Shown here piece after piece: positions 8,761 to 18,436 of a stretch of DNA of 64,000 nt (its first letter is position 1; each line of letters opens with the position of its first letter). The translations under genes were made by a program, and so were the position numbers. The stretch is from Cloacibacillus porcorum (GTDB lineage: Bacteria > Synergistota > Synergistia > Synergistales > Synergistaceae): positions 1,667,501 through 1,731,500 of the forward strand of contig NZ_CP016757.1 of assembly GCF_001701045.1 (NCBI RefSeq), read 5' to 3'. The notes under the pieces were generated by a model. The model was not told the DNA's origin, ran no database searches, and saw only the letters and a list, made by a program, of their open reading frames with translations.

Positions 8761-9158
8761 TGCGTTACAAGGAACATAAACATGAAAGCGAGACAAAGCA
8801 TTCGTCTCTTTTCGTAATAAGTTTTCTGTGCGTATTCCTCTGCGCGGCGGCGCTTGGGACGCTCAGACTTTATGGACTTTATCTTGAACACCGCATCTCG
8901 GAGACCGCAAGGAGGATAGATCTCTGCAAGGAGGAGAATCTCGTCCTCTCCCGCCGCTACGCGCAGCTTCTCTCTCCGGCGAGGGTCTATAACTATGCCC
9001 GCCGCGATCTCGGCATGAACAACGCCGAGAATATAAAGGTGATAAAGCTTGACGAGCGGTCGGTAAGGCTGGCGCAGGTGAAGGAAGAGACTGTGGAAAA
9101 GGGCGGGTTCATCGAAAATCTGAATCCCTTCGTAAAGCAGGCTCATGCCAAGAATTAG
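8760..9158 (+). CDS. ftsL: FtsL-like cell division protein
   Basis: Small bitopic division protein expected to bridge FtsQ/B-type proteins and FtsW/FtsI at the septum. The 132 residues start with a short charged cytoplasmic tail, then a membrane segment (about 17-37, LFVISFLCVFLCAAALG) and a periplasmic heptad-rich coiled coil (about 40-75), followed by YARRDLGMNNAENIKVI, a common FtsL/DivIC tail. Assignment rests on topology and position between rsmH and ftsI, as sequence conservation in FtsL is low. The 3' end overlaps ftsI by 14 bases. Confidence 0.8.
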   Translation: MRYKEHKHESETKHSSLFVISFLCVFLCAAALGTLRLYGLYLEHRISETARRIDLCKEENLVLSRRYAQLLSPARVYNYARRDLGMNNAENIKVIKLDERSVRLAQVKEETVEKGGFIENLNPFVKQAHAKN

Positions 9159-10836
9159 GAGGGAATCGGGGGACGAGCGGCGCCGTTCAAAATCGGTGTG
9201 GTTCGCGGCCTTTATAGTTTTGACCATACTGGCGGTTGGCACGGCTAAGGTACAGCTCTGGCCGGACCGCCGAATTGTCTCACAGTCCCAAAAACAGTAC
9301 TGGGCGAATGTCGCGGTGAGCGCGTCGCGCGGCAGGATAGAGGACCGCAGGGGGGTGCCGCTGGCAATATCGGTACCCTCCACAAGTTTTTTTATCGACC
9401 CCAAGTATTGGGATCCCGCGAGCGCCGACGTGCTCAAGGGCACCTTCGGAGCGGCGACTGCCAGGAAGTTTTCCCGTGAGCTTCCAGGACGTTTTTACTG
9501 GGTAGCGCGCAACATTCCCAAGGAGCGTGCGGATAAACTTGCGCAGATGAAGGTCCCCGGCCTTTATACTTTATCCGAAAAGAGAAGGATGTATCCGCAT
9601 GAATCGCTGGCCTTCCACCTGCTGGGTTTCTGCGACATCGACGAATACGGGCAGGCGGGGGTGGAGCTCTCCTGGAACCACATCCTGTACTCGCCGCCGC
9701 GCACCCGTTTTCTGACCCGTGACTCCAAGGGCAACGCGATGGATACCATGAGCGGCAAGTCCGGCGTCGTAAAGGATACGGCCGGTTCAATCAAGCTGAC
9801 GGTCGATTCGCGCGTACAGCAGATCATGGAGTGGCGGCTCAGCGAGGGAGCGAAGGCGGTTGACGCCGGCTGGGCCTCAGGCGTCTGCGTCGATCCTTAC
9901 ACGGGTGAGATAATTGCGCTCGCGAGCTATCCCACCCTTAACCCCAACGACAGAAAGAATCTCGTAAATACAAACGCCGTGCGCAACAACGCCGTGGGGC
10001 GCGTCTTCGAGCCCGGCTCGATCTTTAAACCGATAACGATGTCGATCGCGTTGGAGACCGGCGCGGCCGGCAGAAATACCACCTACACCTGCCACGGTAC
10101 GATGAAGCTCTTCGACCGCACGATGAGCGACGTCAACAGAAGGGCTCACGGCAAGCAGGACCTGACGCATGTCCTGATGAATTCGTGCAATATCGGCATG
10201 TCCCTGATGTCGATGGGGGTGCCTAAATATCAGGCTTATGGCATGCTGAAACAGTTTGGCTTCGGTGATAAGACCGAGGTTGAAATCGCCGGTGAAGAGT
10301 CCGGGCTGATAAAACAGCCGGAGGAATGGCTCGGCACGGTCCCCGCCAATATCTTTATCGGTCAGGGTATCGCCGTTACGCCGCTGCAGATCGTTATGGC
10401 GATCTCAAGCATCGCCAACGGCGGAATGCTGCTGAAACCCTATGTGATTGACGAGGTGCGCGACAGTCTGGGCAATGTGATCCACAAGGGAACGCGCCGC
10501 GTCCGTTATCAGGTCGTCTCCAAACAGACCTCGGACTTTATCCGGGAGGCTATGCGCCGGGTGGTGGCCGAGGGCGGCGGTAAGCTCGCCAAGTCGGAGA
10601 AGGTGTCTATCGCGGGAAAGACCGGCACCGCGCAGATCGCGGCATCGGGGCAGTACGCGAAGGGGCAGTATGTCGCCTCTTTCGTCGGTTTCTGGCCTGC
10701 CGAGAAGCCGCGGTATGTGATGCTTATCAGCATCGGTGAACCAAAGGGCGCGCGCTATTACGGAGGGCAGATCGCGGCTCCCGTCTTTAAGTCAATAGTG
10801 GAAGACATAGTTCAGATATCTCCCGAGAAGATGTAG
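9145..10836 (+). CDS. ftsI: Septal peptidoglycan transpeptidase FtsI (PBP3-type)
   Basis: Class B penicillin-binding protein that cross-links septal peptidoglycan with FtsW. N-terminal membrane anchor (about residues 17-35), non-penicillin-binding dimerisation domain (about 50-220), then the transpeptidase domain with the three active motifs: SIFK with nucleophile Ser292, SCN at 347-349, and KTG at 492-494 (in AGKTGTAQ). No PASTA domains. The 563 residues are normal for the family. It overlaps ftsL and is followed by murE after 62 bases. Confidence 0.94.
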   Translation: MPRIRRESGDERRRSKSVWFAAFIVLTILAVGTAKVQLWPDRRIVSQSQKQYWANVAVSASRGRIEDRRGVPLAISVPSTSFFIDPKYWDPASADVLKGTFGAATARKFSRELPGRFYWVARNIPKERADKLAQMKVPGLYTLSEKRRMYPHESLAFHLLGFCDIDEYGQAGVELSWNHILYSPPRTRFLTRDSKGNAMDTMSGKSGVVKDTAGSIKLTVDSRVQQIMEWRLSEGAKAVDAGWASGVCVDPYTGEIIALASYPTLNPNDRKNLVNTNAVRNNAVGRVFEPGSIFKPITMSIALETGAAGRNTTYTCHGTMKLFDRTMSDVNRRAHGKQDLTHVLMNSCNIGMSLMSMGVPKYQAYGMLKQFGFGDKTEVEIAGEESGLIKQPEEWLGTVPANIFIGQGIAVTPLQIVMAISSIANGGMLLKPYVIDEVRDSLGNVIHKGTRRVRYQVVSKQTSDFIREAMRRVVAEGGGKLAKSEKVSIAGKTGTAQIAASGQYAKGQYVASFVGFWPAEKPRYVMLISIGEPKGARYYGGQIAAPVFKSIVEDIVQISPEKM

Positions 10837-10898
10837 GAAGGCTGCCGTTAAAACGGCAATTTAATATTGAGGTTTTATTAGAGAAGGGGTGCTGGTTT

Positions 10899-12401
10899 AT
10901 GAATTTATGCAAACTTATTTTGACGTTGGAGAAGAGCCATATAGAACACAGAATACATCTCCCGGAGGGCTGCGCCGCGGACGATATTGAGCTTAAGGGT
11001 ATGGTCTGCGACAGCCGCAAAGCGGGACCCGGTATGGTCTTCGCCGCCACGAAGGGCGGTCACCGGGACGCCCATGACTTTATCCCCGCCGCCGTGGCAG
11101 CCGGTACCCCCGCGGTACTCTGCGAGCATGAGGTCGACGCCGGCATACCGCAGATCATCTGCCCCAATGTACGTTCGGCGATGGGAGAGGTGGCCTCCCT
11201 GCTCTATGAGGAGCCCTCAAAGAAGATGACGATGATCGCCCTTACGGGGACGAACGGCAAGACGACCTCCACCTTTATGACGCAGGCGATTTTGAATCAC
11301 GCCGGCATTAAGACGGGGCTCATGGGTACAGTCCTCTATGACGACGGCGAAAAGATCGAGGAGGCCGAACATACGACGCCCGAGGGCTGCGATATCCAGA
11401 ATATTCTCGCGCGCATGATTGATAACGGCTGCAAGGCCTGCGTTATGGAGGCCTCGTCGCACGCGATCGTGCAGGGAAGGATCGACGGGCTGCGTTACGA
11501 CCGCGCCGGCTTTACGAATCTTACGCTTGAGCACCTTGATTTCCACAAGGATATGGAGCACTATTTCCTCGCCAAGAAGTCGCTCTTTGACAGCTATATG
11601 AGGAACAACTGGAAGGCTTCGATAAATATAGACGACCAGTATGGACGCCGCCTCTGCGAGGAGCTTGGAAAGAGGGTCATTTCCTACAGTATGATTGACG
11701 AGGAGGCGGACTTTTTCGCCTCGGTGGCAAACATCACGCTGGAGGGCCTTGAAATTGAAATAAAAACGCCGGAATCCCCGGAAAAGAAGAAGATAAAACT
11801 GCCCATATTAGGAGCTTACAATGTACTGAACGCGTTGCAGGCGCTGTCGCTCGCCTGGTCGATCGGCGTCTCCGCGCAGTCGGCTCTCGAGGCTCTGGAG
11901 AAGATGCCCCAGGTACCTGGCCGTCTTGAGCGCTACCGTTTTGATAACGGAGCCTCCTGCGTGATAGACTTCGCGCACAGCTCGGACGGGCTGGAGAAGG
12001 TTCTCAGCGCGGTTCGCCCGATATGCAGACGAAAGCTCTATGTCGTATTCGGCGCCGGCGGTGACCGTGATACCTCAAAGCGTCCCGTGATGGGAGAGAT
12101 CGCCTCGCGTCTCGGCGATTTCGTCGTCGTCACCTCCGACAATCCGCGCAGCGAAGATCCCGCCTCAATCATGGCCGCGATCGAACCCGGCGTCAAAGAG
12201 CATGACACCCCCTACACGATGATCGCCGACCGCCGTCAGGCTATCTATTACGGGCTCGATCAGGCGGGTGCGGACGATATCGTCGTTATTGCCGGGCGTG
12301 GTCCCGAGACCCACCAGATATTAAAGGATGGGCCCATACCGCTCGTTGATAAGGAGATCATGGAGGACTGGTGCCGCCTGAGCGGAAAGAGGGTGATCTG
12401 A
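10899..12401 (+). CDS. murE: UDP-MurNAc-tripeptide synthetase (meso-DAP-adding type)
   Basis: Cytoplasmic Mur ligase adding the third stem-peptide residue to UDP-MurNAc-L-Ala-D-Glu. N-terminal UMAG-binding domain with VCDSRKAGPGMVF, central ATPase domain with P-loop GTNGKTTST (about residues 114-122), and C-terminal domain with SDNPRSEDP. The DNPR tetrapeptide is the known determinant for meso-diaminopimelate, so DAP-type peptidoglycan is inferred. A GAGAAGGGG ribosome site lies upstream of ATG 10899. The stop overlaps the murF ATG by one base. Confidence 0.95.
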   Translation: MNLCKLILTLEKSHIEHRIHLPEGCAADDIELKGMVCDSRKAGPGMVFAATKGGHRDAHDFIPAAVAAGTPAVLCEHEVDAGIPQIICPNVRSAMGEVASLLYEEPSKKMTMIALTGTNGKTTSTFMTQAILNHAGIKTGLMGTVLYDDGEKIEEAEHTTPEGCDIQNILARMIDNGCKACVMEASSHAIVQGRIDGLRYDRAGFTNLTLEHLDFHKDMEHYFLAKKSLFDSYMRNNWKASINIDDQYGRRLCEELGKRVISYSMIDEEADFFASVANITLEGLEIEIKTPESPEKKKIKLPILGAYNVLNALQALSLAWSIGVSAQSALEALEKMPQVPGRLERYRFDNGASCVIDFAHSSDGLEKVLSAVRPICRRKLYVVFGAGGDRDTSKRPVMGEIASRLGDFVVVTSDNPRSEDPASIMAAIEPGVKEHDTPYTMIADRRQAIYYGLDQAGADDIVVIAGRGPETHQILKDGPIPLVDKEIMEDWCRLSGKRVI

Positions 12402-13792
12402 TGGCCCTCTTCTGTGCCTCCGAGGGCGCCGCGCTCTGCGGCGGCCGGCTTTACGGACCGGACATAAAAATATCCCGCGGCTGGAAGTGCGACAGCCGGG
12501 AGATCAACCCCGGCGACGGTTTTGTCGCGCTAAAGGGGGCCGCCACCGACGGGCATCTTTATCTTCACCAGGCGATCGAGCGCGGCGCGAAGCTGCTGCT
12601 CGCAGAGGCCGCCGAGCTTGAGCGTCTCAACATCCGCGGCGAGGCCTATTCAGGCGTGAGCTTCATCGCCGTGGAGGATACGCAGCGGGCCCTCGCGTCC
12701 CTTGCTGAGGAGTACCTGCGGCGCGTCTCGCCGAGGGTCGCCGCGATCACCGGCAGCGTTGGGAAGACGACGACGCGGGAACTGACGGCCGCGGCGCTTA
12801 AAAATAGGTTCCGCGTGCACAGCGCGATCCGCAGCTTCAATACGCTGGTCGGCTGCAGCCTCACGATCCTCGCGATGGCCGAAGATACCGAGGTGCTGGT
12901 GCTTGAGCTGGGGACGAACCATTTCGGCGAGATAGAGGAGATGGTCAGTCACTTTCCGCCGGAGATCGCCGTCATCACCGAGGTAGCGCCCTGCCATCTT
13001 GAGGGTTTCGGCAGCCTTGAGGGGGTATTGCGGGCGAAATTGGAGATCTGCGGCAGCCCTAGGCTTGCCGCCGTGGTCTTCAATAATGACAACTGCCTCC
13101 TGGAAAACTATATGTCTTATAATTTTGATAACATTAATAAAATTGCCGTTGGCAGCGGAGAGGGAGCCTCGCTTACAATTAAAGAGGCGGAGGTCAGGCT
13201 TGACGAAAACGGCCCCCGGACCTCTGCCGTCCTTTGCAGGGAGGGGAAGGACATCTCTCTGTCCTGTTCGCTTTTCGGCATGCAGCACGCCTATAATATG
13301 GGCTATGCCTTCGCCGTCGCCTCGTGGCTCGGGCTCTCCGACGAAGAGGCTGCGGCCGGCATCGCGGAGATATCCCCGATATCAGGCCGCGGCCTCTGTA
13401 AGCGCAGCGCTTCGCGCGGCTGGGTGATAGACGAGGCTTATAACGCGAACCCCGCCTCGATGAGCGCCGCGATCAGGAACACCCGCGCCGCCGCCGAGAG
13501 CCTCGGCGTCAGAAAATGGGCTATCCTCGCGGGGATGCGCGAACTTGGCGAAAGCGCCGCGGAGTGGCACCACCGGATAATCGGGGAGCTGGCCGACTTT
13601 GACGGCGTGATGCTGCTCGGTGAGGAGTGGCGCGGCTGCGGCCCCCTGCCGGAGGGCGCGGCGCTCTTTTCATCTCTGGAAGAGCTTATTTCAAAGATCG
13701 ATTACAACGATCTGAATGATAAGATGATCCTCGTCAAGGGGTCGAATTCCTATGGCCTGAAGCGGGTCGTGGGAGCGCTTACGGAGGCCTGA
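12401..13792 (+). CDS. murF: UDP-MurNAc-pentapeptide synthetase
   Basis: Mur ligase that adds D-Ala-D-Ala to UDP-MurNAc-tripeptide, the last cytoplasmic step of stem-peptide synthesis. GWKCDSREINPGDGFVAL is the N-terminal substrate domain signature, GSVGKTTTRE the P-loop (about residue 121), and YNANPASMSAAI the C-terminal MurF motif. The start is set at ATG 12401, which overlaps the murE stop (TGATG) and has GAGGGTGA in front; an upstream ATG at 12371 would run 30 bases into murE. 463 residues, normal. No ddl (D-Ala-D-Ala ligase) is found in this cluster. Confidence 0.95.
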   Translation: MALFCASEGAALCGGRLYGPDIKISRGWKCDSREINPGDGFVALKGAATDGHLYLHQAIERGAKLLLAEAAELERLNIRGEAYSGVSFIAVEDTQRALASLAEEYLRRVSPRVAAITGSVGKTTTRELTAAALKNRFRVHSAIRSFNTLVGCSLTILAMAEDTEVLVLELGTNHFGEIEEMVSHFPPEIAVITEVAPCHLEGFGSLEGVLRAKLEICGSPRLAAVVFNNDNCLLENYMSYNFDNINKIAVGSGEGASLTIKEAEVRLDENGPRTSAVLCREGKDISLSCSLFGMQHAYNMGYAFAVASWLGLSDEEAAAGIAEISPISGRGLCKRSASRGWVIDEAYNANPASMSAAIRNTRAAAESLGVRKWAILAGMRELGESAAEWHHRIIGELADFDGVMLLGEEWRGCGPLPEGAALFSSLEELISKIDYNDLNDKMILVKGSNSYGLKRVVGALTEA

Positions 13793-14763
13793 TGATGTTT
13801 ATCGATTTCACGGCGATCCTCTTTTTTACATTTGCGCTGGAGATATTCCTCCAGCGGAGCTGGATCAGCGTCATGCACAGCCTGAAGATAGAGCAGGTGA
13901 CCAAGCTCTATGGCCCGTCGTGGCACGAGAAGACGAAGATGGGCACGCCGACGATGGGCGGCATCGTCTTTATCCCCGTGCTGCTGCTCGCCATCCCGCT
14001 GATTATAATGATGGACGGGGATTTTTCCCTCAGCGGCGCGGCGCGGATCGTCTCCTATCCGGTGCTTGCGGCGGCGGTCGGTTTCGTCGACGACTGGCTG
14101 AAATACAGCCGCCGCTCCAGCGACGGCCTTAAGAGCCTGCAAAAGCTCGCCCTGCAGGTGGCCGTTACCCTGCCGTGGGCGCTGTGGGTCTCCGAGCCGC
14201 CGTTTGTGATCTTCCCCGGATTTGAGGTCTCGCGCCTGTTTTATGTCGCTTTTGTGACCTTTGTCGGCGTCGGGCTTCAGAACGCGGTCAACGTTACGGA
14301 CGGTCTTGACGGCCTGGCTGCCGGCTGCGCTCTGATATCCTTTATGTTCGCGCTCTCTTTTATAGACGGCGGCCCAACGATGATGCTCATCATCGCGGCG
14401 GCCTGCGGCATCTGCCTCGGGTTTCTATGGCACAACGCCAATCCCGCCTCGGTATTTATGGGCGACGTCGGCGCGCATTTTCTCGCCGGTCTTCTGCTCT
14501 CGGTCTGCCTCAACTCCGGCGTCCTTATTTTCGTGATCCCGCTCGGTTTTTTCTTCGGGGTGGAGATTTTATCGGTAACGATCCAGATAATCGCTATACG
14601 GTGCTTCCACCGCAAGGTGTTCAAGATGAGCCCGATACACCATCACTTTGAGATGTCCGGCTGGAAAGAGACGCAGATAGTGACGCGCTTCTGGGTGATG
14701 CACATCATCGGTATCTGTCTTTTGATGAGCCTCTTATTTTATTTTGCACTTCGGAATTTTTGA
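13792..14763 (+). CDS. mraY: Phospho-MurNAc-pentapeptide transferase
   Basis: Integral membrane enzyme that moves phospho-MurNAc-pentapeptide to undecaprenyl phosphate, making lipid I. About ten membrane segments. Catalytic-site motifs are visible: GTPTMGGI near residue 44, FVDDWLK near 100, NVTDGLDGLA near 165, GDVGAH near 225 and MSPIHHHFEM near 280. 323 residues, typical. It starts one base into the murF stop region with GGAGG upstream, so it is coupled to murF. Confidence 0.96.
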   Translation: MMFIDFTAILFFTFALEIFLQRSWISVMHSLKIEQVTKLYGPSWHEKTKMGTPTMGGIVFIPVLLLAIPLIIMMDGDFSLSGAARIVSYPVLAAAVGFVDDWLKYSRRSSDGLKSLQKLALQVAVTLPWALWVSEPPFVIFPGFEVSRLFYVAFVTFVGVGLQNAVNVTDGLDGLAAGCALISFMFALSFIDGGPTMMLIIAAACGICLGFLWHNANPASVFMGDVGAHFLAGLLLSVCLNSGVLIFVIPLGFFFGVEILSVTIQIIAIRCFHRKVFKMSPIHHHFEMSGWKETQIVTRFWVMHIIGICLLMSLLFYFALRNF

Positions 14764-14806
14764 GTTATGATATTAGATTAGATTTTTAAGATCTGGAAGG
14801 CTGTTG

Positions 14807-16189
14807 GTGAAGATGACGGAGAATATGCAGTTGGCTGGAAAAAGGATATCGGTGGTAGGCGCTGGCGTCAGCGGACGCGCGCTCGCCGAACTCGCCGCGG
14901 AGCTTGGCGCGGAGGTATTCGTCTCCGATATAAAGGAGCCGGATGCCGCGGCCGTCAAGGGCTTTGAGGAGAAGGGGATCAAGTGGGAAGGCTGCGGCAA
15001 CACGGAACGTGTGCTTGAGGCCGATGAGATCGTCGTCAGCTCCGGCATTTCGCCCAAGGCTCCGATAATCGAGGCGGCGCGCGCGAAGGGGATCACGGTC
15101 ACGGGCGAGCTGGATTTCGTCTCTCCGTACCTTTCGGGAATCGTGATCGGCGTCACCGGCAGCAACGGCAAGACGACGACCACCTCTATGATCGGCTATT
15201 TTCTGGAGCAGATGGGCTATTCCGTGATGACGGGCGGCAACATCGGCAACGCCGTGGCCCACGCCGCGGGAAAGGATTATGACTTTATCGTTCTTGAGCT
15301 CTCCAGCTTCCAGCTGCATTGGGCGAAGGAATTTATCTGCGACCTCGCCATAGTGACGAACCTTGCCCCCGACCATATAGACTGGCACGGCTCCTATGAA
15401 AATTATGTCGCGGCGAAGGCGAACCTGATAAACTGTCTCGCGCCGGGCGGTGCCGCGATCTATCAGGAGCGCGACGAAGAGGCGCTCGGGATTGAGAGGG
15501 AGGATGTCGAAAGGTATCCGCTCCGCTGGGGTGAAAAAGATCCCCACATGAAGGGGCTCTACCTTGACGGCGAAGTAAGGGCCGCCTGGATAAACGGCGG
15601 CGACTGCCGCATGAAGCACCGCCTTTTCCTTTTTGACGACGTCAAGCTGCTTGGAAACCACAACATTGAAAATACCGCGATGGCCCTTGGCGCGCTCGCG
15701 CTCTTCAATATTATGGACGTCCCGCCGTCGGTGATCGGCTCCTATGTGCCGCCGAAGCACCGCTGCGCCTTTGCCGGAAAGGTGCGCGGCGTGACCTTCG
15801 TCGACGATTCCAAGGGTACGAACGTCGCGGCGACCGTCACAGCGATGACCTCTCTTCCCGGCACTAAGGTCATAATTCTCGGGGGGCAGGGCAAAGGAGA
15901 AGACTATGCGCCGCTCGCCGAGGCTGTGAGGGAAAACACCCACGCGGCGGTGCTCCTCGGCTCCGAAAGGGAGAAGATTGCCGCGGCCCTGTCGGCGGCC
16001 GGCGTTACGGACTATAAAATCGCCGCCGATATGGAAGAGGCCGTCAAGACGGCCTACGGCCTGGCCGCCGAGGGCGACACGGTGCTGCTCTCACCGGCCT
16101 GTACGAGCTGGGATATGTATCCGAGCTACAATGTACGCGGAGATCATTTCTGCGCGATTGTAAAAGAGATAATCGCTTCGGAGGAATAA
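14807..16189 (+). CDS. murD: UDP-MurNAc-L-alanine:D-glutamate ligase
   Basis: Mur ligase adding D-glutamate to UDP-MurNAc-L-Ala. N-terminal Rossmann domain VVGAGVSGRALAEL, P-loop GVTGSNGKTTTT (about residue 110), NLAPDHIDWHGS in the centre, and C-terminal FVDDSKGTN and LLSPACTSWDMYPSYNVRGDHF, the last being a MurD hallmark. GTG 14807 is chosen because GGAAGG lies 6 bases before it; TTG 14804 and ATG 14813 are possible. It follows mraY after 43 bases and ends 6 bases before ftsW. Confidence 0.94.
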   Translation: MKMTENMQLAGKRISVVGAGVSGRALAELAAELGAEVFVSDIKEPDAAAVKGFEEKGIKWEGCGNTERVLEADEIVVSSGISPKAPIIEAARAKGITVTGELDFVSPYLSGIVIGVTGSNGKTTTTSMIGYFLEQMGYSVMTGGNIGNAVAHAAGKDYDFIVLELSSFQLHWAKEFICDLAIVTNLAPDHIDWHGSYENYVAAKANLINCLAPGGAAIYQERDEEALGIEREDVERYPLRWGEKDPHMKGLYLDGEVRAAWINGGDCRMKHRLFLFDDVKLLGNHNIENTAMALGALALFNIMDVPPSVIGSYVPPKHRCAFAGKVRGVTFVDDSKGTNVAATVTAMTSLPGTKVIILGGQGKGEDYAPLAEAVRENTHAAVLLGSEREKIAAALSAAGVTDYKIAADMEEAVKTAYGLAAEGDTVLLSPACTSWDMYPSYNVRGDHFCAIVKEIIASEE

Positions 16190-16195
16190 GAGAAA

Positions 16196-17335
16196 ATGGA
16201 ACCGAGGTTTGATGGCTCGCCGGACAACCGATATAAGGCCAACCCCTTTATATGGGTGATCCCGCTGATACTGAGCGGGATCGGCATACTGATGATAACC
16301 TCCACCACGAGCCCGACCTCGTTCCTGTACACCGGCACGCCCTTTCAGATGGGGATAAAGCAGCTCCAGTGGCTGGGGATTGCGATGCTGGGGATGTTCT
16401 TCGTCTATTCGGTGCCGGTGCGGATATGGTACCGTTTCTCCGGCCCGCTGCTGATCCTCATGTGGCTGCTGGCGTGGCTGCCCCTCGTCCCCGGAGTGGG
16501 CGAGGCCATCGGCGGCGCCAGAAGGTGGATAAGGCTGCCCGGGCTCGGCGTATCGCTGCAGCCGGGAGAGCTTCTCTGCCTCGCCGTCGCGCTGCACCTC
16601 GCGAAGCTGCTCTCGCGCGGCGCGGAGCGCGATCCGCTGAAAAGTTTCGTCAATACGGTGATCCTTGTCGTACTCGCCGTGCTGCCGCTGCTCGTGCAGC
16701 CAGACCTTGGCACGACGATCCTGATATTCACCGTTTCGATGGGTATGTATGTTGAAAAGGTCGGCTGGCGTTATCCGGTCATTGCCGGCGGCGTGCTGGG
16801 CGGAGTCATCTTTCCGCTGCTGATACTGCTTGAGCCCTACCGAATGAGACGCGTCACCGCCTTTCTCGACCCCTGGGCCGACCCTCTTAACAAGGGTTTT
16901 CAGGCGATACAGGGGCTGATCGCCTTTGCCAACGGCGGACTCTGGGGCTCCGGGCTAGGCCACGGATTCCAGAAGCTGAACTATCTGCCCGCCGCCTATA
17001 CGGACTTTATCTATGCCGCTGTGGGAGAGGAGCTCGGCCTCATCGGTACTCTCTGTATTCTTGGACTCTTCGGCTTTTGGATAATGCAGACCAGGGCCAG
17101 CTATTTTCGGACCGAGGATCCCTTTAAATCTTCGCTGATCTGGGGGATTTCGCTGACGGTACTTTTGCCGCTCGTGATAAATGTCGCGGGAGTCACCAAG
17201 ATGATACCGCTGACGGGAATGCCCCTGCCCTTTATCAGCTACGGAGGCACCTCGCTCGTTACCATGTGGTCGCGCGTCGGCCTGATGCTGAGGCTAGAAA
17301 AGGACAGTTGGCTGGAGGAGGGCGAAAATGGCTGA
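16196..17335 (+). CDS. ftsW: SEDS-family peptidoglycan glycosyltransferase FtsW
   Basis: Polytopic membrane protein that polymerises lipid II glycan strands at the septum together with FtsI. About ten membrane segments. SEDS motifs are visible: QPDLGTTILIF near residue 163, the substrate-pocket region KGFQAIQGLIAFANGGLWGSGLGHG near 235-258 (shown here by its ends), and the C-terminal PLPFISYGGTSLV near residue 343. 379 residues, normal. Its 3' end overlaps murG by 8 bases. Location between murD and murG supports FtsW rather than RodA. Confidence 0.94.
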   Translation: MEPRFDGSPDNRYKANPFIWVIPLILSGIGILMITSTTSPTSFLYTGTPFQMGIKQLQWLGIAMLGMFFVYSVPVRIWYRFSGPLLILMWLLAWLPLVPGVGEAIGGARRWIRLPGLGVSLQPGELLCLAVALHLAKLLSRGAERDPLKSFVNTVILVVLAVLPLLVQPDLGTTILIFTVSMGMYVEKVGWRYPVIAGGVLGGVIFPLLILLEPYRMRRVTAFLDPWADPLNKGFQAIQGLIAFANGGLWGSGLGHGFQKLNYLPAAYTDFIYAAVGEELGLIGTLCILGLFGFWIMQTRASYFRTEDPFKSSLIWGISLTVLLPLVINVAGVTKMIPLTGMPLPFISYGGTSLVTMWSRVGLMLRLEKDSWLEEGENG

Positions 17336-18401
17336 AAATGAAAAACGCAGGCTTTTGCTCGCGGCGGGCGGCACCGGCGGACATATCTGGCCGGCGCTCT
17401 CCTTCGGCAGTTGGATAAATGGGCGTCACCCGGAGTGCGAGGTCGGATATATTTGCGGCTCGCGGCCGCTTGAGCTGGAGATTTACCGTGCCGCCGGCGT
17501 CGAACCGGCGGTGCTGCCGATGGAGGGTTCGCCCCTCTCCGGCGTCGGCCTCAGGCAAAGAGGCAGGCGTCTGGCCTCGCTCTTCTCAGCCTACGGCGCG
17601 GCGTCGGGGGCCATAGCGCGTTTTAAGCCGAACGCGGCGCTGCTCTTCGGAGGTTATCTCTCTTTTCCGCTGATAATGGCCTGCAAGAGGGCCGGGATAC
17701 GGTGCGCGATGCACGAACAGAACGCGCGCGCCGGTAAGGTGACGCGGTTCGCCGCAAAGCTGGGGCTGGATATATACAGCGGCTGGAAGGAATGTCTGCC
17801 GCTTGCCCCGAAGGACCACCTGCGGACGGGGGTACCGGTGAGAGATTTTGAGCTGCTCTCTCAGAGGGAGGCCTGGCGGAAGCTGGTCCTCTCCGAGGAG
17901 ATGCCGGAGGGACCGAAGGTGGTGGTCTTTTCGGGCTCGCTCGGCAGTCAATCAATAAAGGAAAGTATCTGCGAGATCGCGGCCTCGGGGGAGTTTCTCG
18001 GATGGAACTTCATCCTTCCCGCCGTCGCTGAAAAGATGGAGCGCCGCGGCGGCAATGTCTGGCTGCTTCCCAAAGTCTGGGAGGCTTCGCTGCTCTACGC
18101 GGCGGCGGATATGCTGGTGCTGCGCGCGGGCGGTTCGACGCTGACGGAGGCGGGAGTGCTTGGAATTCCGGCGCTCATCATCCCCTGGAAGGGCGCCGCC
18201 GACAATCACCAGTACCACAACGCGCTGTCATTTGTGAGTGAGAACGCCGGCCTTATATGGACCGGAGACGAGGGGATGGATATCCTTGCCTCATCCCTGC
18301 TGCGCCTGAAGGCGATGGGCCGAAAAGGTAAGGGCCGCGGCCTTTACGGGCAGGGTAATATAATTTGCGAGAACCTTTGGAGCGCAGTATGGAGCCATTG
18401 A
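17328..18401 (+). CDS. murG: UDP-GlcNAc:lipid I N-acetylglucosaminyltransferase
   Basis: Peripheral membrane GT-B glycosyltransferase that converts lipid I to lipid II. N-terminal loop LLAAGGTGGHIWPALSF carries the family GGTGGH motif, MHEQNARAGKVTR is the second conserved block, VFSGSLGSQSIKE the third G-rich loop, and RAGGSTLTEAGVLGIPALIIPW the UDP-GlcNAc pocket (given by its ends near residues 265-290). 357 residues, typical. It overlaps ftsW by 8 bases; murC follows after 35 bases. Confidence 0.95.
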   Translation: MAENEKRRLLLAAGGTGGHIWPALSFGSWINGRHPECEVGYICGSRPLELEIYRAAGVEPAVLPMEGSPLSGVGLRQRGRRLASLFSAYGAASGAIARFKPNAALLFGGYLSFPLIMACKRAGIRCAMHEQNARAGKVTRFAAKLGLDIYSGWKECLPLAPKDHLRTGVPVRDFELLSQREAWRKLVLSEEMPEGPKVVVFSGSLGSQSIKESICEIAASGEFLGWNFILPAVAEKMERRGGNVWLLPKVWEASLLYAAADMLVLRAGGSTLTEAGVLGIPALIIPWKGAADNHQYHNALSFVSENAGLIWTGDEGMDILASSLLRLKAMGRKGKGRGLYGQGNIICENLWSAVWSH

Positions 18402-18436
18402 AGGCCCATCATTTTTTCACCTTTTGAAGGGAGAGT

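Noticed and set aside
14786-15943. 385-codon open frame antisense to murD
   Set aside because: It is a long shadow frame caused by high G+C and codon bias of murD on the other strand, with no recognisable family.
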